From NCBI GenBank assembly GCA_016288695.1, contig JAEELD010000009.1:62001-126000 (forward strand): DNA of 64,000 nt. The letters run 5' to 3'. This DNA is from Mycoplasmataceae bacterium (GTDB lineage Bacteria; Bacillota_I; Bacilli_A; Mycoplasmatales; Mycoplasmoidaceae). The stretch's first letter is position 1. Each line of letters opens with the position of its first letter. Positions 11,105 through 22,464 of the stretch are shown here, in pieces. Position numbers and translations under genes: made by a program. The notes under the pieces were generated by a model. The model saw only the letters and a list, made by a program, of their open reading frames with translations. It made no database searches and had not been told where the DNA came from.

Positions 11105-11914
11105 ATGAAACATAAATGAATTCCTGATGAATATGACTTTTATGATATACATGCGCATATAAATGATGCAAAATTGTTCCCAGATATTGATGGACTTGTA
11201 GGAGAACTAATTAAACAAAAAATAATTGTTAATGTTGCTGGAACAAATGAACAAGATTCAATTTTTTCTCTTAAAATATCAGAACAATACAAAAACACCC
11301 TTTTTTCTACAATTGGTTTTCATCCTTATGAATTAGGGAATCTTAATGGGAAGGAGTGTTTTTGTATATTAGAAAAATTAATAATTGAAAAGCATCCATC
11401 ATTAGTTGGCCTAGGTGAATTTGGACTTGACTATTACAAAAATAATATAGACCATAACCAACAAAAAGATGTTTTCATTTCATTATTAAATTTAGCAAAA
11501 AAATATAACTTACCGTGCATATTACATATTAGAAATGCACATGATGATGCTATTAATATCTTAAAAGAATATGGAAAAAATCTAAGCTGTGTTATCCATA
11601 GTTTTACAGAAAACTTAACAGTAGTTAAGGAATATTTAAAAATGGGGTATTACATTTCTGTTAATGGAATAATTACATTTGATAAAAATGTTGATGACAT
11701 ATTAAATGCAATAAAAATGGTTCCTTTAAATAGAATTTTAATAGAAACTGACAGTCCATGATTAACTCCAGTCCCATTCCGAGGAAAAACTAATTCCCCA
11801 TTATTAATTGAATGAGTATTTAAAAAATTGATTCAAATATATGAAATTGACCAAAAGACATTAAAAAATCAATTGAAAAAAAATTGTAATGAAATATTCT
11901 TTCCAAAAAAATAA
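11105..11914 (+). CDS. tatD: TatD-family metal-dependent DNase
   Basis: The 269-residue TIM-barrel hydrolase carries metal-binding motifs in order: DIHAHIND near the N-terminus, VGLGEFGLDYY, ILHIRNAHDDA, VIHSF and ETDSPW. TatD enzymes are 3'-5' exonucleases or D-aminoacyl-tRNA deacylase-like enzymes. Several Trp residues are encoded by TGA, including the one in ETDSPW, so a standard-code reading would truncate it. The gene probably has its own leaderless promoter and converges on rpmB, with two bases between the stop codons. Confidence 0.93.
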
Positions 11915-11916
11915 AC

Positions 11917-12114
11917 TTAAATTAACTTATTCTTTTTTCTTAAAGTTTTTAGAGTTCTAGCAGACACCATCACTCTTTTGGAATGATTCTTTCCTATTTT
12001 TAAATTGGCACATTGCAAATTGATTTTTCATTTTCGTCGGGAGTGGTTCATTGCATGACTACGTGAATTGCCTGTCATTTGACCTCTATTTGTTAACTGA
12101 TCTTTACGGCTCAT
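11917..12114 (-). CDS. rpmB: Ribosomal protein L28
   Basis: The 65-residue basic protein begins MSRKDQLTNRGQMTGNSRSH and continues NHSRRKWKINLQ and the C-terminal VSARTLKTLRKKN. These match bL28, whose conserved pattern is tGk...gn.vSHs..ktkR.w..Nl and vsar.lrtl.k. It is a large-subunit protein. One TGA encodes Trp. Its start faces that of the lipoprotein gene, 38 bases away, with a palindromic -10 element between them. Confidence 0.95.
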
Positions 12115-12121
12115 AATCAAA

Positions 12122-12133
12122 TTATTATAATAA
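12122..12133. promoter_or_regulatory. Palindromic -10 shared by rpmB and the lipoprotein gene
   Basis: TTATTATAATAA is its own reverse complement and presents TATAAT on both strands. It lies 9 bases before the rpmB ATG region on one side and about 20 bases before the lipoprotein ATG on the other. One element could thus fire both genes. No -35 boxes are clear. Confidence 0.45.
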
Positions 12134-12152
12134 ACATAAATAAAAAGTGTAT

Positions 12153-12887
12153 ATGCATTTTAATCAAATGTATAAGTGAATAAAAAGAAATAATAAATTA
12201 AAAATTTTCAAACTTTTTTTCATTTTGGTTATTATTGTATTACCATCTTTTATCAATGTATCATGTACATATGATGATGAAAACAAAAAATTAATTGAAT
12301 TAGTTAAAAACAATTTTGCAAAGGCACCAATTGAACTATCTGCTGAATCAGAAAATGATGCAATAAATGATTTTACTAAAAATCATATCAATAAGGAATC
12401 AATTGAAAATGAAATTATTTTTAATTGCTTTAATTTCATAGGAAAAAAGGATTTATCGATTGAAGGAAATAAATATTCTGATATTGACAAAACAATAATT
12501 GACCTTAGCTATGAAGGAAGTTGCAAGATAAATAATCAATACTTTATTGATGTAAAAAAAGAAAATGATTTTTACACATTTCTCTTACAAGGTTGATGCA
12601 CTATATATTACACAAAAAGCATTGATAATCTAAATATCAAAAATGGTGATTATTTACAATTTATTTTTGATATCCAAAAAAATATAAATATTTCAGTATT
12701 TCTAGATGAAGAAAAATACATAAATTTTAAATATGGGATCAGAAAAAATTTTTCTGTTGTTTGTGGTTTTATCAAATCATTACACAATTCTAAAACACAA
12801 AATACATTATCAATAACCAATATAAACGAAACCAACTATTCGTTACATCCACTTAATTATTATCATTACAACATTAAACCTAATTAG
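12153..12887 (+). CDS. Unknown membrane lipoprotein
   Basis: The 244-residue product starts with a positively charged stretch (KWIKRNNKLK), then a hydrophobic core (FFILVIIVLPSFIN) and a lipobox-like VSC, so signal peptidase II cleavage and lipidation at about Cys32 are likely. The remainder is hydrophilic, Asn/Lys/Asp-rich and has no domain I recognise. ATG at 12168 is an alternative start that keeps the signal. Surface lipoproteins of mollicutes evolve quickly and are often unrecognisable. The stop shares 4 bases with the convergent dnaI stop. Confidence 0.8.
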
Positions 12888-13792
12888 GATTTAATAATTT
12901 GATTTGAATAGCGGTAATTTACATCTTTTAACTGCACAGAGCAATTGTTAGTTAAAGCTTTTATCCGTTCAATTATTCTGGTAATATCAATTTTTGTCAT
13001 GCTTGTACTACTTTTCCATTTAGACAGTAATTGATTAAGTTGATAATTACTAGTAAAAAAAGTAACCTTTTTGTTTACATATCTAAAATCTAATAAATCA
13101 AATAAAAATTGATTATAAAACCATGAATCTGTTTGCTCAGCACCTATGTCATCTAAAACTAAAAAATCAATTTTTTCTAAATTATTTATCATTTGTTCAT
13201 TTAAATAATTTTGGTTGCTCCCAAAATTATTTTTTAATCTTTGAACTAACTTTGGTAATGAAACTAAAGCTACAGTTGATCCTAATTCCTGAATAGTATT
13301 TAATAAAGAAAACATTAATAAAGTCTTACCAATACCATAATCCCCATATAAATAAATACCAGAAATGTAATTAGTTGGTTTGCACTTTTTAACTAAAAAG
13401 AATAAATGTTGCTTTAAATACTTATCTATGATTAAATGCTTATTTGAATTTTTATTTTTTTTTGCTTCTGCATCTAATTTAACGATGTTAATAAATTTAT
13501 TATTTTTGCTTTGAAAATCATTAATATATCAATTATTTATAGGTTTATGTTTATGACAATCAATAAGCTCAAAAAATAATAAATTGTTTTTATCTCTAGA
13601 AATTCTTAAATGTTTATAACTTTCATTAATACAAATATTATTAGGTAGTTTATCACACTTAACTTGCTCGTCAACAATTTTAACAATTGCTGGCATATAT
13701 CTAATTATTTCATCATCTGTCAAATTTAATGACAAAATATAAGATTGATCTAAATAAAATTTATATTTTTTTTTTATTTCATGAATATTCAT
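12884..13792 (-). CDS. dnaI: DnaI-like helicase loader ATPase
   Basis: The 302-residue AAA+ protein has Walker A GDYGIGKT (about residue 150), Walker B FLVLDDIGAE and a sensor-like TSNY, with an N-terminal helicase-binding type region. This matches Firmicute DnaI, which loads the replicative helicase during initiation and restart. The gene follows the DnaB-like gene by 11 bases in the same direction, the classical dnaB-dnaI pair. One TGA encodes Trp. Size is normal for DnaI. Confidence 0.9.
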
Positions 13793-13803
13793 TTTTAACA
13801 GAA

Positions 13804-14991
13804 TTAGCTATTCTTTAATCAATAATTTAGCTCTTTTTCAGAGGCAGGTTTGTTTAATGAATCATCTGTAGATTCTTTAGGAATATATGCAGACAACATT
13901 TGTTGATCTATTGGTCTATTCATTAAATAATCATACATTGAAGTAAGTTCTAAAAGATTCATTGCATTTGCAGTTTGACCCATCTTTAACAAATATTTCT
14001 TGTTAAAATGCCCATTAGACTTTAATAATGAAAAGTCAATCATTAAATTTATTAATTCGTCATTTAATAAATAAGTGTTGCGTAAAACTGAAATTGTTTC
14101 AATTTCTTCAGTAGATAATGATGTCTTTTTTATTAAGGAATAAAACTGTTCACTATTAATGTTTTTATATAAATCAAATATTTTTAATAATGAATTATGA
14201 TCAACTTTTGTTTTAAATATTTGTAAATTGCGATTTAATTTAATTTGCTTATAAATATTAATATTGTTGAAACTATTAATATATTTTTTAAGATTAGCTT
14301 GTAATAGATCATAATCCACAGCAAATTCATTGTTTGACATTTCAATTATTGAGTTATATATGCAATGTTCTATTTCATTTAAAGTTAATGAATATGTTTC
14401 AAAATAAAATTCAATTAATTGCTTAACATGCGTGGAAATAATGACTGACTGGTGTGATTTTTTAATAATATTGTGATACAAATTATCAAAATTAAATGAA
14501 TATGTGTTTTTAATATCATTATCGTTCCAAATTTGATCAAAAGTTTTTGTAATTCTAACATAGGATTGAGGAATGTGCTCATTATTATAAAGGTATTCTA
14601 AACGTTGATAATTTTCCTCACCTATAATCTTAAAAAGTAAATGACGATGCTTTTGTTTAGCAACAAAATCATTAAAACAAAGTGGTTCCATCAACTGAAA
14701 AAATAGTTTATTCTCTTTTTCATCCACAAAAGTGTTAAGCAAACCAATAGCTTCCAAATTATATCTGGCAGCATTAAATTCACTATTCGACATTTTCAAC
14801 AATTTTAATAACGAATCTAAATTGTTGTTTTTTATGCCCATTTGAATGAGTTTCTCAGATTCATTAAAAAGTTGAATGTATAAATTATAAGAGGCAGAAC
14901 CAATAATAGGGTGATATAAGTCATATAATGTTTTAAAATTAATGCAAAAATCAAATTTCTTAATAATAGAAAAAATTACACATTCTTGCAT
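13804..14991 (-). CDS. dnaB: DnaB-like replication initiation / membrane attachment protein
   Basis: The 395-residue product resembles Bacillus DnaB (not the helicase), which with DnaD and DnaI recruits the helicase at oriC. It opens with DLYHPIIGSASYNLY, close to the yrPliG..a..LY motif of the family, and contains a helical DnaD/DnaB-type domain. The penultimate TGA encodes Trp, so the true end is WLKNS. A strong AGAGGAGG ribosome site lies 8 bases before the ATG. dnaI follows directly, supporting a primosome role. Confidence 0.88.
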
Positions 14992-15296
14992 TCCTATATC
15001 CTCCTCTTAAAATAGCATTATTTTTTTGATAAAACATCAATAAAAATAGTACTCATTTTTTTGTTAATAGTATAAGCATTAAAATTATTTTTTTTCAAAA
15101 CCTAAATAAAAAATTTAATTTCCTGTTTTTTTATTTTTTTTAAACGATATTTTTTAACTTTTTTTGTTGAAAATTAACCATAAAGAAACAAATAATAATT
15201 AAAAATTTCCAACATTAATTGTTTGAAAATTTCCCAACAATGTTTTTTTGGAAAAAACGAATTTTTTTTATTTTTTTTAAAAATAAATGTAATACT
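14992..15296. other. AT-rich intergenic between coaE and dnaB
   Basis: About 305 bases with no gene. It contains the dnaB promoter, long T/A runs, and two similar blocks, AAATTTCCAACATT (15203-15216) and AAAATTTCCCAACAATG (15226-15242). The second forms an imperfect hairpin with ATTGTT at 15218-15223. It could act as a terminator for coaE, but the stem is weak. Confidence 0.5.
15069..15098 (-). promoter_or_regulatory. Promoter for dnaB-dnaI
   Basis: TTGAAA, an 18-base spacer and TATACT on the minus strand lie about 80 bases upstream of the dnaB ATG. The leader contains the AGAGGAGG ribosome site. Confidence 0.5.
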
Positions 15297-15854
15297 TTAT
15301 TTTTTGTTTTTAAGAATGTTACTAATTAATCGAGCAGAAATAATAGGTATTGCTGTTTTTCTTCCAGTATTATTAAAGATAATAGCATTTTTGCATACCT
15401 TTTCTGGAAGTCTTATATCTTTAATGTTGTGAACTATCTGTTTTGAAATTTGCAATTTTTGTTTGCCTTTAATGATCACAATTTTATCAAAAATCGATCT
15501 AAAAGAACTTGGATAATTCAAATAAATTGCCAATTCAACAAATATGAGCTTATTTTTTATTTTTTTTAAACTTAAAATTTTATTTTTTATTAAGGGTATC
15601 GTTAATTTATTTAATTTTGCAAGTTCACATTTATTAGAAAAAACTAATCTGCCTAATTTCTTTCGATTAACACTTGTCTTGTTGACATATTCTTTGCCAA
15701 AATGTTTTGAAATTAGATTGTAACCAATTTGGCCAAATTTATAAATACTATGTATAAATTTATCGGTTTCAAAAACCATATAACCACTTTTTCTAATTTG
15801 TCTTAGTATTGTAGTTTTCCCACTACCAGGTACCCCTGTTAAACAAACTAACAT
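15297..15854 (-). CDS. coaE: Dephospho-CoA kinase
   Basis: The 185-residue kinase performs the last step of CoA synthesis, phosphorylating the 3'-OH of dephospho-CoA. P-loop GVPGSGKTT lies at residues 7-15, FETDKFIH matches the family (D)aD.i.h segment, and the middle has the NRKKLGRLVF motif (family r..Lg..vF). It overlaps the 3' end of mutM by 7 bases, as in a tight operon. CoaD and CoaX, encoded elsewhere in this window, act earlier in the pathway. Confidence 0.92.
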   Translation of the reverse strand: MLVCLTGVPGSGKTTILRQIRKSGYMVFETDKFIHSIYKFGQIGYNLISKHFGKEYVNKTSVNRKKLGRLVFSNKCELAKLNKLTIPLIKNKILSLKKIKNKLIFVELAIYLNYPSSFRSIFDKIVIIKGKQKLQISKQIVHNIKDIRLPEKVCKNAIIFNNTGRKTAIPIISARLISNILKNKK

Positions 15855-16705
15855 AATTCGTTATCTTCAATAATTTTCTGGCAATTTGGACAAAAATAAG
15901 TTCCGCGACCATTTATTTTTAATTTTAATATTCTAGTACCACAAATTTTACACTTCTCTCCAGAATGTGAATGGACTAAAAGGTATTTTTGATAATTGCC
16001 ATGGTTATTTTTTTTATACTTATAAGACAAAATTGTTGTACCTTTATGGTCTATGGCCTTTTTTAAAATTAACTTTGAATATTTAACGATTTTTTTACAC
16101 ATGCTGATATCAATATTTATACCTTTTGATAATGGATGTATTTTAGACATAAATAAAATTTCATCAGCATAAATATTCCCTATCCCGGATACAATAGTTT
16201 GATCCAAAAGTAAGTTCTTTATATGTTTGTGACTATTTTTGATTTTTGCAAATAAAAAATATTCATTAAATTTTTTATCTAGTGGATCAATAGCAACTTT
16301 TTTAAGAATTTCTGAAGAAAAACAACTTAATCTTGAAGAGAAAATATGAAAAGTGCCAAACATTCGTGAATCATAATAACATAGAATACTATCATTTGTG
16401 AAGACAATTTTGGCCATTAAATGATTACTTGTAAAATTACAACCGCTCTTAAAGTAAAATAGTTTTCCTTCCATTCTCAAATGTACAACTCAATATTTGT
16501 CATTTGATAAATGAAATATGATGTATTTTCCTTTTCTTTGAATGTCAATTATTTGTTCACTCATCAAAAAACTTTTGAATTTTGATACAGAACAATTTTT
16601 TAGAACCTTTTCTATCACTATTTCAACATGTTTTATTGTATGCTTCAATAGTGTTGTTTCTTTTAAAGTATTTATTATTGTTTGGACTTCAGGTAACTCA
16701 GGCAT
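15848..16705 (-). CDS. mutM: Formamidopyrimidine-DNA glycosylase
   Basis: The 285-residue base-excision repair enzyme removes oxidised purines such as 8-oxoguanine. It begins MPELPEVQTI with the catalytic N-terminal Pro and Glu, has RKGKYI with the conserved Lys, the helix-two-turn-helix segment QTIVSGIGNIYADEILF, and a C-terminal zinc finger (CKIC...CPNC). One TGA encodes Trp. The gene sits between the stand-alone 5'-3' exonuclease and coaE, as in many mollicutes and Firmicutes where polA-mutM-coaE are clustered. Confidence 0.96.
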
Positions 16706-16709
16706 TGAT

Positions 16710-17600
16710 TTATTTTAAAAATAGTTTTTCAATTCAGTGCGATAATGAGTCTAATTTGTTAACACGAGTAAAATTTAATAATTCCACATAATTTACTGCA
16801 CCTAGATTAAAATCATTTGAATTAGCGCCATCAAATAAATTGGTTCTGATTGTAACTAAATCTTTACATAAATAGACATCATCCTTGTCTACAACAAACT
16901 TTTCTTTATTTTTTCTAGTTAATTTGTCTAAATTTAAATAAATATTATCTAGTGTTTTATATGCCTTTAGCAACTCAATTGATGTTTTTATGCCTATGCC
17001 TCTAACTCCTTGTAAATGATCTGATTTATCCCCAGAAATTGCTTTAAAATCAACAACCTGATTGGGAAATAATCCAAAAAAATTAATGGGAAAATTATTA
17101 AGATTGTATTCAATGAAATCACTAATCCCTTTCTTTAATAATTTAACTGTTGTAAACTCATTTACAAGTTGTAACATATCCTTATCTGAAGAAAATATCT
17201 CTGTATAAACATTATTCTGTGTCATTAATTTAGAAAAACTCCCAATAATATCATCCGCTTCGAAATTTTCAACTTCAATTTTTTTTATTCCCATTAAATT
17301 AACACATTGTTTTATGTCAGAAATTTGACAAACCAATTCATTAGGCATCTTTTTGCGTCCTTCTTTATATGTTTTCAGCTTTTTTTTTCGAAAAGTATCT
17401 TTACTATAATCAAATGCGACTATTCCATAATCATAATTGTTACTTCTTATCAATTTAATCACAATTCTTATAAATAAATTTAAAGCATTTGTGGGCTTCA
17501 ATTGTTTTGATTCAAAATATGTTAATTGTTTTATTGTCGCATAAAAGCAACGATAAAATAGACAATTCCCATCAATTGCTATTGCTTTTTTACTCACCAT
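16710..17600 (-). CDS. Stand-alone 5'-3' exonuclease (PolA N-terminal domain)
   Basis: The 296-residue protein matches the 5'-nuclease domain of DNA polymerase I only; no polymerase domain follows. Acidic metal-binding residues appear in AIDGNCLFYR, VAFDYSKDTFR, ENFEADDIIG and SSDKDMLQLV, with ISGDKSDHLQGVRGIGIKT forming the helix-hairpin-helix. It removes RNA primers and flaps. Mollicutes commonly keep only this domain. The last TGA encodes Trp (true end WIEKLFLK). It is 2 bases downstream of dnaE and 4 bases before mutM. Confidence 0.93.
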
Positions 17601-17602
17601 AT

Positions 17603-20542
17603 TTAACTTAACTCCATAATTTTTAAAATTAATAAATTATTACTAATTCTTTTATTCTTTTTTACAGTTAAAACTGCAAAAATTCCTTCTTTTAAATTTG
17701 AACTATATTTGGAATATACCTCTCAAAAAATAGGTAATTTATTCATAAAAAGAGTTTCATCTTCCACTGATATGAATGACATTGGATGACCATTTTTATC
17801 TTTAAATGTCGTGATTGAATTAATTTTAACTATGATGTGATAATATCCATTTTCAACTGATGAATCAAGAAAACTTCTTAATGAAACTAAATTTGTAAAT
17901 TGAGAAGAATACTTTTCCTTTAATTTGATTAAAGGTACTTTTTTTAACAAAATTCCTGTATATTCTTGTTCTTTTTTAGATAATTGTTCTAATTCTTCTT
18001 TAGTTGGCACTGCGTTATCCAATTTCATATCTGTTATACACTCACCAGTTGTTAAAATATTATTTACATTCTCGAATATAGAATTCAAATTTTTAACTAT
18101 TCAGAATCGTGAATACTGACTATTAAAGCAATCAAATGCACCTGAATATGCTAACAAAGTAATTGTTTTTAAACCTATACCATTATTTGACAAAATTTTA
18201 ATACATGAAAATAAATTATCAAATTTTTTACCATTTAATGATTCTCTAATAGAAATTATTTTATTAGATATCGTTTGTCCTATACCTTTGACGATATTAA
18301 AACCTAAAATAATTTTTTTTGATTGAACAATTGAAAAGTTAGAACTTGATAAATTAATATCTAGTGGTAGTATTGAAATTCCTTGACTTAATGCGCAATT
18401 CAAATATTCATTAATTTTTTCAGTTGAACCACCATTATTTATTAGTAATACAGTATAAAATTCAAGCGGAAAATAATATGCTATGTATGCTAATCAATAG
18501 CTTATATATGAATAAGCAAGTGCGTGTGAATGATTAAAACCATAATTAGCAAATTCTAAAATATAGTCATATATTTTATTTAAAATTTCTTTGGAGTATT
18601 TATTCTTCATACCACCATTAATAAAATCTTGTTTTAGTTTAATAAGTTCATCCTCATTTTTTTTAGATAAAGCTCTTCGAAAACTATCTGAAACGCCTAA
18701 ATTAAAACCAGCAATTTTTTCAGCTATTTTTATTACTTGTTCCTGATAAACAATTACATTATATGTAGGAGCCAAAATAGATTTTAAATCATTGTTTAAA
18801 TATTCAATTTTTTCTGGATTTAATTTATTAGATAGATACAAAGAAATATTTTTTTGTGGCCCAGGCCTATATAAAGCTGAACAAACTGAAATATCTTCAA
18901 TACTTTTTGGCTTGATTTTTTTCACTAAATTAGTCATGCCTGATGATTCTAATTGAAAAATACCCGTCGTTTTCCCTTGAGATATGTAATTGAAAACTTT
19001 CAAATCGTTCATTGGAATTTTATTTAAATCTAAATTCTTATTTTTATATGAATAAATTAAGTTAAGAGCTTGCGAAATTATTGATAAATTTACCAACCCA
19101 AGAATATCAATTTTAATTAATCCTAATGATTCCATATACTCCATTGAGTATTGTGTTGCATATTTACCAGTAGATGAAAGCTGAATTGGAATAATCTCAT
19201 ACATTTTTTTTGATGAAATAACAATGCCGGCAGCATGCACTCCTGTTTGTCTAGGGTAGTTTTGTATTTTTTTTGCTATTTTAAAGAGCAATGGATAATC
19301 TGCAACATATTTATCTAATTTTTTTTTAATTGATTGATCTATAGAAGAAAAATCATCCATTAGAAGTTTGGAAATACTTTCTATTATTGTTTTATTCATA
19401 TCAAGTATTCTTCCAACATCACGTATTGCCATCTTAGCTTTAATTCTTTGAAAAGTAATTATGTGACATGTATGATCACAACCGTATTTATTAAATATGT
19501 AATCGACAACTTCTTCACGACGTGAATCCATAAAATCAACATCAATATCAGGCATGCTTTCCCTTTCAGGGTTTAAAAATCTCTCAAAAATTAAATTATT
19601 TTCAATAGGATCTATTGTGGTTATGCCTAATAAATATGCAACTAAACTACCACATGCTGAACCTCTTCCTGGACCTACCAAAATATTATTGTTTTTCGCA
19701 AAGCCTACATAATCTTGCACAACTAAAAAATAATCATTAAATTTTTTCTTGTCAATTACATCCAATTCATATCTTAGTCTTAACATATAATTATTGGGAA
19801 TATTGTCTTTCAATTTAAATTTTTTTATCAAATTTTCAACACATAATGATTGCAATAAAGCTTTGCTATTTTTTGATTTATCAAACTCAATATTATTGCT
19901 AGCATTATTAAAAATAATTTTTAAATCACAATTATTAATTATGTGTTCTACATTATCTATAGCCTTTTTTGAAAACTTAATTAATGCTTCTCTTTCTGAG
20001 TACATATAATAACTAGAAATTTTCTTTTCTACTTTAACATCATTTAGTTTCAAATTATCTTTTATCGCTACCAATGATTTAAAATAAATAAAGTCATCTT
20101 TTGTTTCAAAAAAAGCAGGTTGGCCAGCTATAGAATTATTATGATTTTCCTCAAGGGTATAAATTTCTAAATCCTTATTAAATCAATTAACATCTTTTAA
20201 ATTATCAACTATGATAAAAATATCAGATAAATAATCATTCATATTAAATTCACGTTTGATATTGATAAAAGATGAAATTTTTACTAAGTTTTTATATCCA
20301 TAATAATTTTTTGCTATTAAATATAAATCATGCCTATTATAATTTGTGTGCAAACCAATTATCGGCTTCAAATTATTCAAAATAGCTTTCTTATAAAACT
20401 CGATAGCTCCATACATGTTATTAAAATCAGTTAAACACACATGAGTTTGCTTATTTTTTTTCGCAAAATAAATAATGTCATCAATTGACATTGATGACAT
20501 TAACAATGAATAATATGAGTGTGTAAAAAGATTTACAAACAT
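17603..20542 (-). CDS. dnaE: DNA polymerase III alpha subunit, DnaE type
   Basis: The 979-residue C-family polymerase is thought to extend RNA primers alongside PolC, as in Firmicutes. Order: N-terminal PHP domain, palm with GPGRGSACGSLVAYLLGIT and catalytic PDIDVDF (about residue 330), the HAAGIVIS segment, thumb and fingers, and a C-terminal nucleic-acid-binding region. The PHP metal site looks degenerate: the first motif is LFTHSYYS and the usual TDHgNm reads TDFNNM. Several TGAs are read as Trp, and the C-terminus continues past one to MELS. polA-type exonuclease, mutM and coaE follow in the same direction. Confidence 0.96.
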
Positions 20543-20551
20543 TAATAAAAA

Positions 20552-20779
20552 TTACTTTTGCTTTTTGTTAATATAGTAACGTATTAATTCAACAACTTCA
20601 TCATTATTGTTTTCATATTCCAACATATATTTCAATTCATCAACAGATAATTTAGACAAAGTCTTTTTGTTTATACCTGATGACAAAACATTCTTTAATG
20701 AATCAACATCAACAACTTTAGTCTCATCAACTTCAACTCTGCTCAAATCATCTAACTTATCTTTTTTGAATATAGACAT
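20552..20779 (-). CDS. Unknown 75-residue charged protein
   Basis: A short acidic/basic mixed protein (MSIFKKDKLDDLSRVEVDETK) with a predicted helical C-terminal half (LSVDELKYMLEYENNNDEVVELIRYYINKK). It lies 9 bases upstream of dnaE in the same direction and is preceded by about 160 non-coding bases, so it probably heads the dnaE transcript. No family recognised. The conserved-looking helix and context favour a real gene over chance. Confidence 0.6.
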   Translation of the reverse strand: MSIFKKDKLDDLSRVEVDETKVVDVDSLKNVLSSGINKKTLSKLSVDELKYMLEYENNNDEVVELIRYYINKKQK

Positions 20780-20886
20780 TATTAATTAAATCCCAATTAC
20801 CAAATATTTTAATCTATTCTCATTAAATATTATTGCATTTTTATTAAATTAATTTTGTTAATTTTATTTAAATGTTTTAAAAACAA

Positions 20887-20924
20887 TGCTCAACTGCACT
20901 ATTAAATGATGCCCATATTGAGCA
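20887..20924 (-). terminator. Possible terminator downstream of rpe
   Basis: On the minus strand TGCTCAA pairs with TTGAGCA around a 24-base loop and is followed by TTGTTTTT. It lies just past the rpe stop. The long loop makes it only moderately convincing. Confidence 0.4.
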
Positions 20925-20941
20925 AAAAAAAGTATAGCAAA

Positions 20942-21613
20942 TTACTTTAGTGCCCTTACATACTCAACCATTTTGGCTGGATCTGGTAATTTTGCTAAAA
21001 AACTACCTGATATGAAAACATCTACATAATCTTTTGTCAAATTAATTGTATTAAGATCCACGCCTCCATCAAGATAAATTTGAGTATTCTTTTTTAATTT
21101 TACAAGCACCTGTTTAATTTTTTTCAAATTATTAATAGCTGCTTCTTTTAAAAATTTTTGTCCTCCGAATCCTGGATTCACCCCCATTGCAATAATGTAG
21201 TCGCACTCATTAATCAATTTTTCATAAGTGAAAATATTAGAATCTGGTTTAAAAGCAATACCACATTTCTTTTGACTAAACTTGATTCTTTTGATGAGTT
21301 TTAATGAAATATTTTCTGGTTGGGACTCTACATGAAAAGCAATAGAATTAAATGGATATTTCATAAACAAATCCAAATACTTGTTAACATTAAAAACCAT
21401 TAAATGTACATCAACAACAAATTTTTTTTCATTCAAAAATGACAAGTGCTCAGGCCCAAATGCAACATTATTTACAAAATTATTATCCATTACATCATAA
21501 TGAATTCGTGTGATGTTTGATTTTTTCAATATGTTTAATTTATCAATAAAGTGTTTCTTATCTTTTGTGTCAATTGATAATAGTGAAACTTCAAGCTCTT
21601 TATTCCCCATCAT
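20942..21613 (-). CDS. rpe: Ribulose-phosphate 3-epimerase
   Basis: The 223-residue TIM barrel interconverts ribulose-5-phosphate and xylulose-5-phosphate in the pentose phosphate pathway. Visible motifs are HYDVMDNNFVNN (family hiDvMDg.fvpn), VDVHLMV, FHVES, MGVNPGFGGQKF and the phosphate-binding LDGGVDLNTI. The ATG at 21613 is chosen; the frame extends upstream to a TTG that would overlap ktrA, which is less likely. Confidence 0.94.
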   Translation of the reverse strand: MMGNKELEVSLLSIDTKDKKHFIDKLNILKKSNITRIHYDVMDNNFVNNVAFGPEHLSFLNEKKFVVDVHLMVFNVNKYLDLFMKYPFNSIAFHVESQPENISLKLIKRIKFSQKKCGIAFKPDSNIFTYEKLINECDYIIAMGVNPGFGGQKFLKEAAINNLKKIKQVLVKLKKNTQIYLDGGVDLNTINLTKDYVDVFISGSFLAKLPDPAKMVEYVRALK

Positions 21614-21620
21614 TAAATTG

Positions 21621-22382
21621 TTATTTGTCAATATGCTTTTTTAGAAAAATAGGATTATTAATTTTTTTTAAAACATCTCTGGAAGATAACTCACTTCCTT
21701 TATCATTTGAAAAAGCAACTGTAAAAAAATTAATTGATTTATTTATTTTTTCATCACTGCAAGCAATGGTTATAACATCGCCGATATTTAATTCCATATT
21801 ATGTGGTACTGGCGAGATAACATTCCCACCACGAACAATATATAAAATTAATGTACCTAATTTTTTACTTAGATCAAATTTATTTATAGGTGTATTTATG
21901 CATTTTGGATTGTCAACTACTAAACGCATCCAACTATGATTATCTGATAATGGATGAATTTCGTCACCATAATGATATATTGCATGCAATGCGGCAGACT
22001 TAGCTGCTTGATGAAGTGGAACTATCACACTTTCAATTCCTAAAACTTTTAAAACTTTTTTATGTAAATCATTTTGAGCAACAGCTATAATTAATCCATT
22101 AACTCCAATATCAACCAAATTTGCGCAAACTGTTATTGAATCTAAAACATCAGAGATGGTGACAAAAATTGCATCAGCACTTGCAACACCTATTTTAAGC
22201 AAAGTGGCAACATTTGTTGCATCTGCATTTAAAGTATATGAAAATAAATTTGAAAATTTAGTCAATGATGCATTGTCTTTATCTATGCCTATAAGTGAAT
22301 ATCCATTATCAAATAGAATTTGAGCTATTTCACTCCCTAATTTCCCAACTCCTAAGATAATATAACCATTTTTTTTACTCAT
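21621..22382 (-). CDS. ktrA: Potassium uptake regulatory subunit KtrA (TrkA-N/TrkA-C)
   Basis: The 253-residue cytosolic gating subunit has an N-terminal Rossmann RCK domain (ILGVGKLGSEIAQ, then an acidic GIDKD and DATN) and a C-terminal TrkA-C domain (GGNVISPVPHNMELNIGDVITIACS). It binds nucleotide and controls K+ flow through the KtrB pore. The ktrB gene lies immediately adjacent in the opposite direction. A short C-terminal extension beyond TrkA-C is present. Confidence 0.93.
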   Translation of the reverse strand: MSKKNGYIILGVGKLGSEIAQILFDNGYSLIGIDKDNASLTKFSNLFSYTLNADATNVATLLKIGVASADAIFVTISDVLDSITVCANLVDIGVNGLIIAVAQNDLHKKVLKVLGIESVIVPLHQAAKSAALHAIYHYGDEIHPLSDNHSWMRLVVDNPKCINTPINKFDLSKKLGTLILYIVRGGNVISPVPHNMELNIGDVITIACSDEKINKSINFFTVAFSNDKGSELSSRDVLKKINNPIFLKKHIDK

Positions 22383-22417
22383 AAATTAAATCACTAAGTC
22401 AAAATTTATCATTATGT

Positions 22418-22437
22418 AAATTATATTAATATAATTT
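22418..22437. promoter_or_regulatory. 20-bp palindrome with back-to-back -10 boxes between ktrA and ktrB
   Basis: AAATTATATTAATATAATTT is a perfect palindrome containing TATAAT on each strand (22430-22435 forward, 22420-22425 reverse), centred between the two divergent starts. It could serve both genes as -10 elements, or be an operator, coordinating the two halves of one transporter. Confidence 0.5.
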
Positions 22438-22464
22438 GTTAATACTTGTTTATAGACTTTTGGA

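Noticed and set aside
21614..21631. Upstream TTG start for rpe
   Set aside because: It would overlap ktrA and add residues outside the family; the ATG at 21613 fits. The TTGACA there is part of the ktrA coding end, not a supported promoter.
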